Source: Sphagnum compactum
Lineage: Eukaryota > Bryophyta > Sphagnopsida > Sphagnales
Assembly: GCA_965153455.1 (NCBI GenBank)
Contig: OZ234502.1
Location: forward strand, 7,409,495-7,473,494
Direction: 5' to 3'
DNA length: 64,000 bases
The position numbers and the translations under genes are program-made. Shown here piece by piece: positions 60,450 to 64,000 of the stretch (its first letter is position 1; each line of letters begins with the position of its first letter). Under the pieces are notes generated by a model. The model made no database searches. It was not told the DNA's origin and saw only the letters and a list, made by a program, of their open reading frames with translations.

Positions 60450-61080
60450 GGGTGCATGCACAAATGGGTGGGACCAATTTGGGTGTCATGCAAGCTAATT
60501 TTGCTAAATGTAATCACCATTGCAATGCCCATGTTGTTTTATAGGTCTTAAAATTCATTTAATGGACTTGGTTTAAAGATCTTAACTTGAATATCTACAT
60601 GATGCACAAAATCATTTTACAAGTTTTTTTAAATCGTAAAAGCCATGGACTATTGAACTCAAAACTCATGAACTGAAGCTTTGACTATTATTTTTGTATG
60701 GACTATGCTATGGTCCATTGACTAATGGGTGTGTGTTAGGGACTTGGAATTAACAAGATATCATATCAAAAAAATGTAGGAACAAAATAAATAATGAGTT
60801 GAATTTTAAAACTATACTTATGGACTTTTGAATGGGCTAATCAAGAGCATTTTTTTATAAGTCCATATCATGTTGGAGGAAGAAATATTTTCTGCTTTTT
60901 TTGCTTAAATTTTTAAAGAATAGAAACTCTAGATGTGCCATTAATGACATGGAAAAATATGGAGAAAATTAATGTAAATTAGTGTAAACTATTTGTAATT
61001 TCCAAAAGCTAACCAAGATTTTAAGTAAATAGAGACTTTGGTTTTGTGGCAAATTGGTCCACCCATTTGTGCACCTACCC
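60450..61080. mobile_element. non-autonomous TIR element, family member C
   Basis: The left end is GGGTGCATGCACAAATGGG, running on to TGGGACCAATTT. The right end, read inward on the - strand, is GGGTAGGTGCACAAATGGGT, running on to GGACCAATTT, about 30 bases matched. ACAT flanks both sides exactly (60446-60449 and 61081-61084), a clean 4-bp target duplication. The internal TGGACTTTTGAA (about 60824) and ATAAGTCC (about 60858) are shared with the two other copies. No open frame. Confidence 0.85.
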
Positions 61081-61084
61081 ACAT

Positions 61085-63295
61085 GTCAATATAAATTTTT
61101 AATCAAACAATAAATACATAGGAAGAGCATTGAAAAGAATAATACATCCTTATTTTTTTGGTCCATTGATTTTCAATCATTTTGTTTTGAATAATAAGGT
61201 GAGGTAAAATTCATTTGTTGTATAACACCTTAAATAAATGAAAATCACAAGAAGGGAGAAAAAATATGTGCATGCCCAAATATTAAAAAACTCATCACAA
61301 AAATTGTTCCATCATAAATTACAATCTACTCAATTAAAATTACAGAATTTTGATATCTTTAATTTTATGTTGACTTTCATTCTTGTTTTGTGGTTAGGAA
61401 ACATTTTCATTGGATCGTTATCAAACACATTACATGTTTCACATTTGTTCCTTCTTGCCCTATATACGTACAACTCTCATATAATGCATAATTGTAAGAA
61501 ATTGTATAAATTTGTAGAAATTCATGATCTTTCAAACCCCCCAAAAAAAAAAGTTGAAAGAAATAAAGAGGAGATTGAATATTATGAATAGTATCAAAAT
61601 AATTCCATCAAATTGTTTCCAAAAGCATTTTTTCATTCTCACTTTTTACATTGACATTTATTCCTTTATTACAAGTCTTTTGAACAATGTTAGCATATTC
61701 ACATGAAATGTAATGAAACAACACATGTTCATATGTCAATGAGATGACATGTTCAAATACCCTTGATATAAATATATTTTGATAAAGGATAATAATGATA
61801 TGATGCAATGTGTAACATTTAATATATTTGTTTATTTTCACAAAGACACGAATAAATAAATTGTCCAAATGTTTTTGAAGTGTGAGACACTAATTCATTT
61901 TTATATGAAATTGAGATGAAAAAAGGCAAAGATCACAAGAGACATTGTTCCATTCCATCCAAAATAGATTCCAATTATTAGAATTCCAAAATGAAAAAGT
62001 GGTCCTTATAATCATCTCCCCTAACCAATTCCCATCTAATCATCATTGGAATTAAAGTAAGAACATTAAAAATTAGAGGAAAAAACAACATAAAATGAAT
62101 AAATGATAGGTTCCAAACATAAAACTCCTTATGAAGGATCACATGTGCCCCTACATTTTGGCAATTGAGAAGTTGTTGCCCCTTATGCCAATTGGCATTT
62201 TGTTGGTTGTGCATCATGAACAAGCACAACTACCAAGTGTACAATCATGGGTGCACATTTGGCCAGGGACAAGAACAGGTAGCTTTAAATTATAATTCTT
62301 CAAACTACCTCATTAGTCACATGTGAGGCATGATATATAAATTGGTCTACCAAGCTCCATTCAAGATATCATGGATTTATATATATATATGTATATAGTG
62401 TGTGTGTAGCCTTCTTTTGTGAAAAGACACGTTTATGTCTATATTTTAATGCATGACTTGACATTAACTCTAGTGTTTAGATAGGTTATATAGATCAATT
62501 TGAAAAAAAGGTGGTCTATTTGATAGCAAATTAACCTTGTTAAATACCAATCAATATGGATTGGCACAAAACCTATGATTGATGTGTAATATTCAAACTC
62601 ATTCTTGTGCTTCTCTCGTTACCCTAGCCAATGAAAATTGGTTGAGGGTTCATGGTATGCAATATACAATTTATGAATCATTGTCAACCATTGTGGTTCT
62701 CCAATGTGAGTTCAAATTTGAAATCCTAGAAAATCATAATGAATCATAAGAATTTCAAATATATGTTGCCAATGTAACTCTAAATTCCATGTTTTACTAA
62801 AATGTGCAAGCGAAAATCATTAAACAAGAAGAAATCAAATAAATTCCATATATTCAATGAATAGATTAAACTGTAAATTATGTAATGAACCATTAAAACT
62901 ACAAAAACAAAATTGTAGCAATGTAAAATGGCTAATGAGTTAAGACCCTTAAAGAAATAGATTGTCCACAATTGAGATGTAGATCATCACCAATGTTAGT
63001 GGAGATTGCAGTGTTTGATTTGAGTTTTTTCCAAGAATCCGATTACTCCAATCCAGTTCTGTGCATAAACTAATGAAATTAAGTCACGAGGGCAATGATC
63101 TTATCTCCATTGAAGACCGGTTACACTAACCCCTCCAATTCAACATCTTGGTAATGGTGGAGCTGCAAAATGGTTGCATACTCAACTCTTGAAATCCTTT
63201 AGCTATCACCATTCTACACTAATTTGCATCATAAAAACCTGACCTAATTTTTTCCTTTGTATTTGCAAGTACCTTACCAAGCGAAATCTGTCTTC
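61085..63295. other. intergenic, no gene seen
   Basis: AT-rich. An open frame of 117 codons at 61238-61591 is Lys/Leu/His/Asn-rich without a domain. A short (AT)n/(GT)n run lies at about 62376-62408. Confidence 0.4.
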
Positions 63296-63299
63296 CTAC

Positions 63300-63480
63300 C
63301 ATCTTGTTTGAAGGAACAAACAGCCACCAGAGAACCCTTCATTGGAAGGCTACCATTGTGACTCACTTACGGATGAACCCCAACCAAGTTGATGTTGGCT
63401 TTCACCTTGGTAACCAAATGTGAAAGATTGATTCTGTAAGTAGGTAGGAAGGGCTAATAGGTAAGTACTAGGCCATTAGA
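63300..63480 (-). repeat. dispersed repeat E, diverged third copy
   Basis: GGATGAACCCCAACCAAGTT, GATGTTGGCTTTCACCTTGGTAACC and GTAAGTAGGTAGG blocks match the - copy at 48035-48575. Confidence 0.55.
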
Positions 63481-63505
63481 TGCATGTAGATAGTTGGGTT
63501 CATGC

Positions 63506-63736
63506 TCATTCCTTTGTTGCAGCAAAATAGAGATATGGCTGATCATCATTGTCAGAGCAGCTATCTTCAGCAACGAGGCTCACAATCCCTTTGGCAATGT
63601 GAGTTCGCAGAAAAAGACTTGAGGAGATCAGGCAGCCACTTTGGGCCTGTAGCAGGGTAGACGAGGGGAGGCCATCTATTTGGGAAAAAAGCAGGTGCAA
63701 GCTTCCATGCTTACAGAATGACATGGTTGGAAGCAT
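63506..63736 (-). CDS. possible terminal exon of an unknown gene (partial)
   Basis: A 76-codon - strand frame in a GC-richer stretch, ending GIVSLVAEDSCSDNDDQPYLYFAATKE (TGA at 63506-63508). Its amino acid use is normal, unlike the chance frames nearby. A plausible splice acceptor (T-rich tract then CAAATAG, about 63677) would make the coding part about 56 codons. The upstream exons would lie beyond 64000. No family is recognised; it may be chance. Confidence 0.25.
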   Translation of the reverse strand: MLPTMSFCKHGSLHLLFSQIDGLPSSTLLQAQSGCLISSSLFLRTHIAKGIVSLVAEDSCSDNDDQPYLYFAATKE

Positions 63737-64000
63737 TCACTCTGATGTGAATTTCCACTTTGGAAATCATGATTGAGGAGGATCAACAAGATCATGACAA
63801 CATTTGCAAATTGTGCATTTCTCTTCTATAAACCACGATGGAAGTTTATACATAAATTTCCATAATGATTTATGGAGATCTTTTTTAATGGAGATCAAAT
63901 GCAAAACGAGCATTCAACTAGTTGTGCGTTGTCAGCCTTAATTACATCGAATTCCAACTTGGAGAAGATTTTAATTTTCACAGAACATTCACTATATGTG

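Noticed and set aside
61238-61591. 117-codon + strand frame
   Set aside because: Composition follows AT-rich DNA, with Lys/Leu/His runs and no domain.
1-64000. tRNA genes, rRNA genes, organellar or bacterial insertions
   Set aside because: No cloverleaf with matching A and B boxes, no rRNA core and no organellar gene was recognised on either strand by eye; a tRNAscan or Infernal search could still find a missed copy.

Overview
This looks like a window of a large, AT-rich land-plant nuclear genome. The evidence is two land-plant cell-wall and growth genes, spliceosomal GT-AG introns, intergenic DNA full of decayed class II transposons, fold-back elements and minisatellites, and no sign of bacterial or organellar organisation. 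The species cannot be fixed from sequence alone. The divergence of the two proteins, the gene spacing (about 11 kb between them, with long gene-free flanks) and the transposase types would suit a fern, lycophyte or gymnosperm, but that is inference.

Only two convincing intact protein genes are present. (1) 30561-34862 (+) is a four-exon TRICHOME BIREFRINGENCE-LIKE (TBL) polysaccharide O-acetyltransferase of 731 residues, with a membrane anchor, a long Ser/Thr/Glu/Gln-rich stem, and intact GDS and DxxH motifs. (2) 46118-47158 (-) is a single-exon EXORDIUM-like / phosphate-induced (PHI-1) secreted protein of 346 residues. They converge on each other. Both products belong to the secretory and cell-wall side of the plant cell (wall acetylation; apoplastic growth control), but nothing in the sequence links them functionally. 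Short open stretches at the two edges (1-60 + and 63506-63736 -) could be ends of neighbouring genes and are uncertain.

Layout. 1-4.5 kb: possible end of a gene, then an almost full-length decayed transposase (psq HTH, CENP-B HTH and DDE_1), itself split by a ~0.8 kb inverted-repeat insertion. 4.7-13 kb: minisatellites and diverged dispersed repeats. 14.6-20.7 kb: two members of a non-autonomous terminal-inverted-repeat (TIR) family, a hAT-like remnant and a perfect 33-bp palindrome. 21.7-22.2 kb: an 83-bp tandem array. 23.6-27.4 kb: a strand-asymmetric polypyrimidine/polypurine domain with a 405-bp duplication. 27.6-28.4 kb: a 41-bp tandem array. 28.7-29.7 kb: dispersed repeats. 30.5-34.9 kb: TBL gene. 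35.5-42.8 kb: tandem arrays, a CACTA-like MITE and minisatellites. 42.8-43.7 kb: a degraded, unidentified reading frame. 46.1-47.2 kb: EXORDIUM-like gene with a G23 tract about 450 bp upstream. 48-49.3 kb: repeats. 53.9-54.7 kb: GC-rich island, possibly a solo LTR. 56.1-56.5 kb: interlocked fold-back element. 60.4-61.1 kb: third member of the TIR family.

No rRNA, tRNA or CRISPR array was seen. The most interesting items are structural: the nested transposon, the three-copy TIR family with apparent 4-bp target duplications, and the crossed A-B-A'-B' inverted repeat. I found no convincing new multi-gene system.
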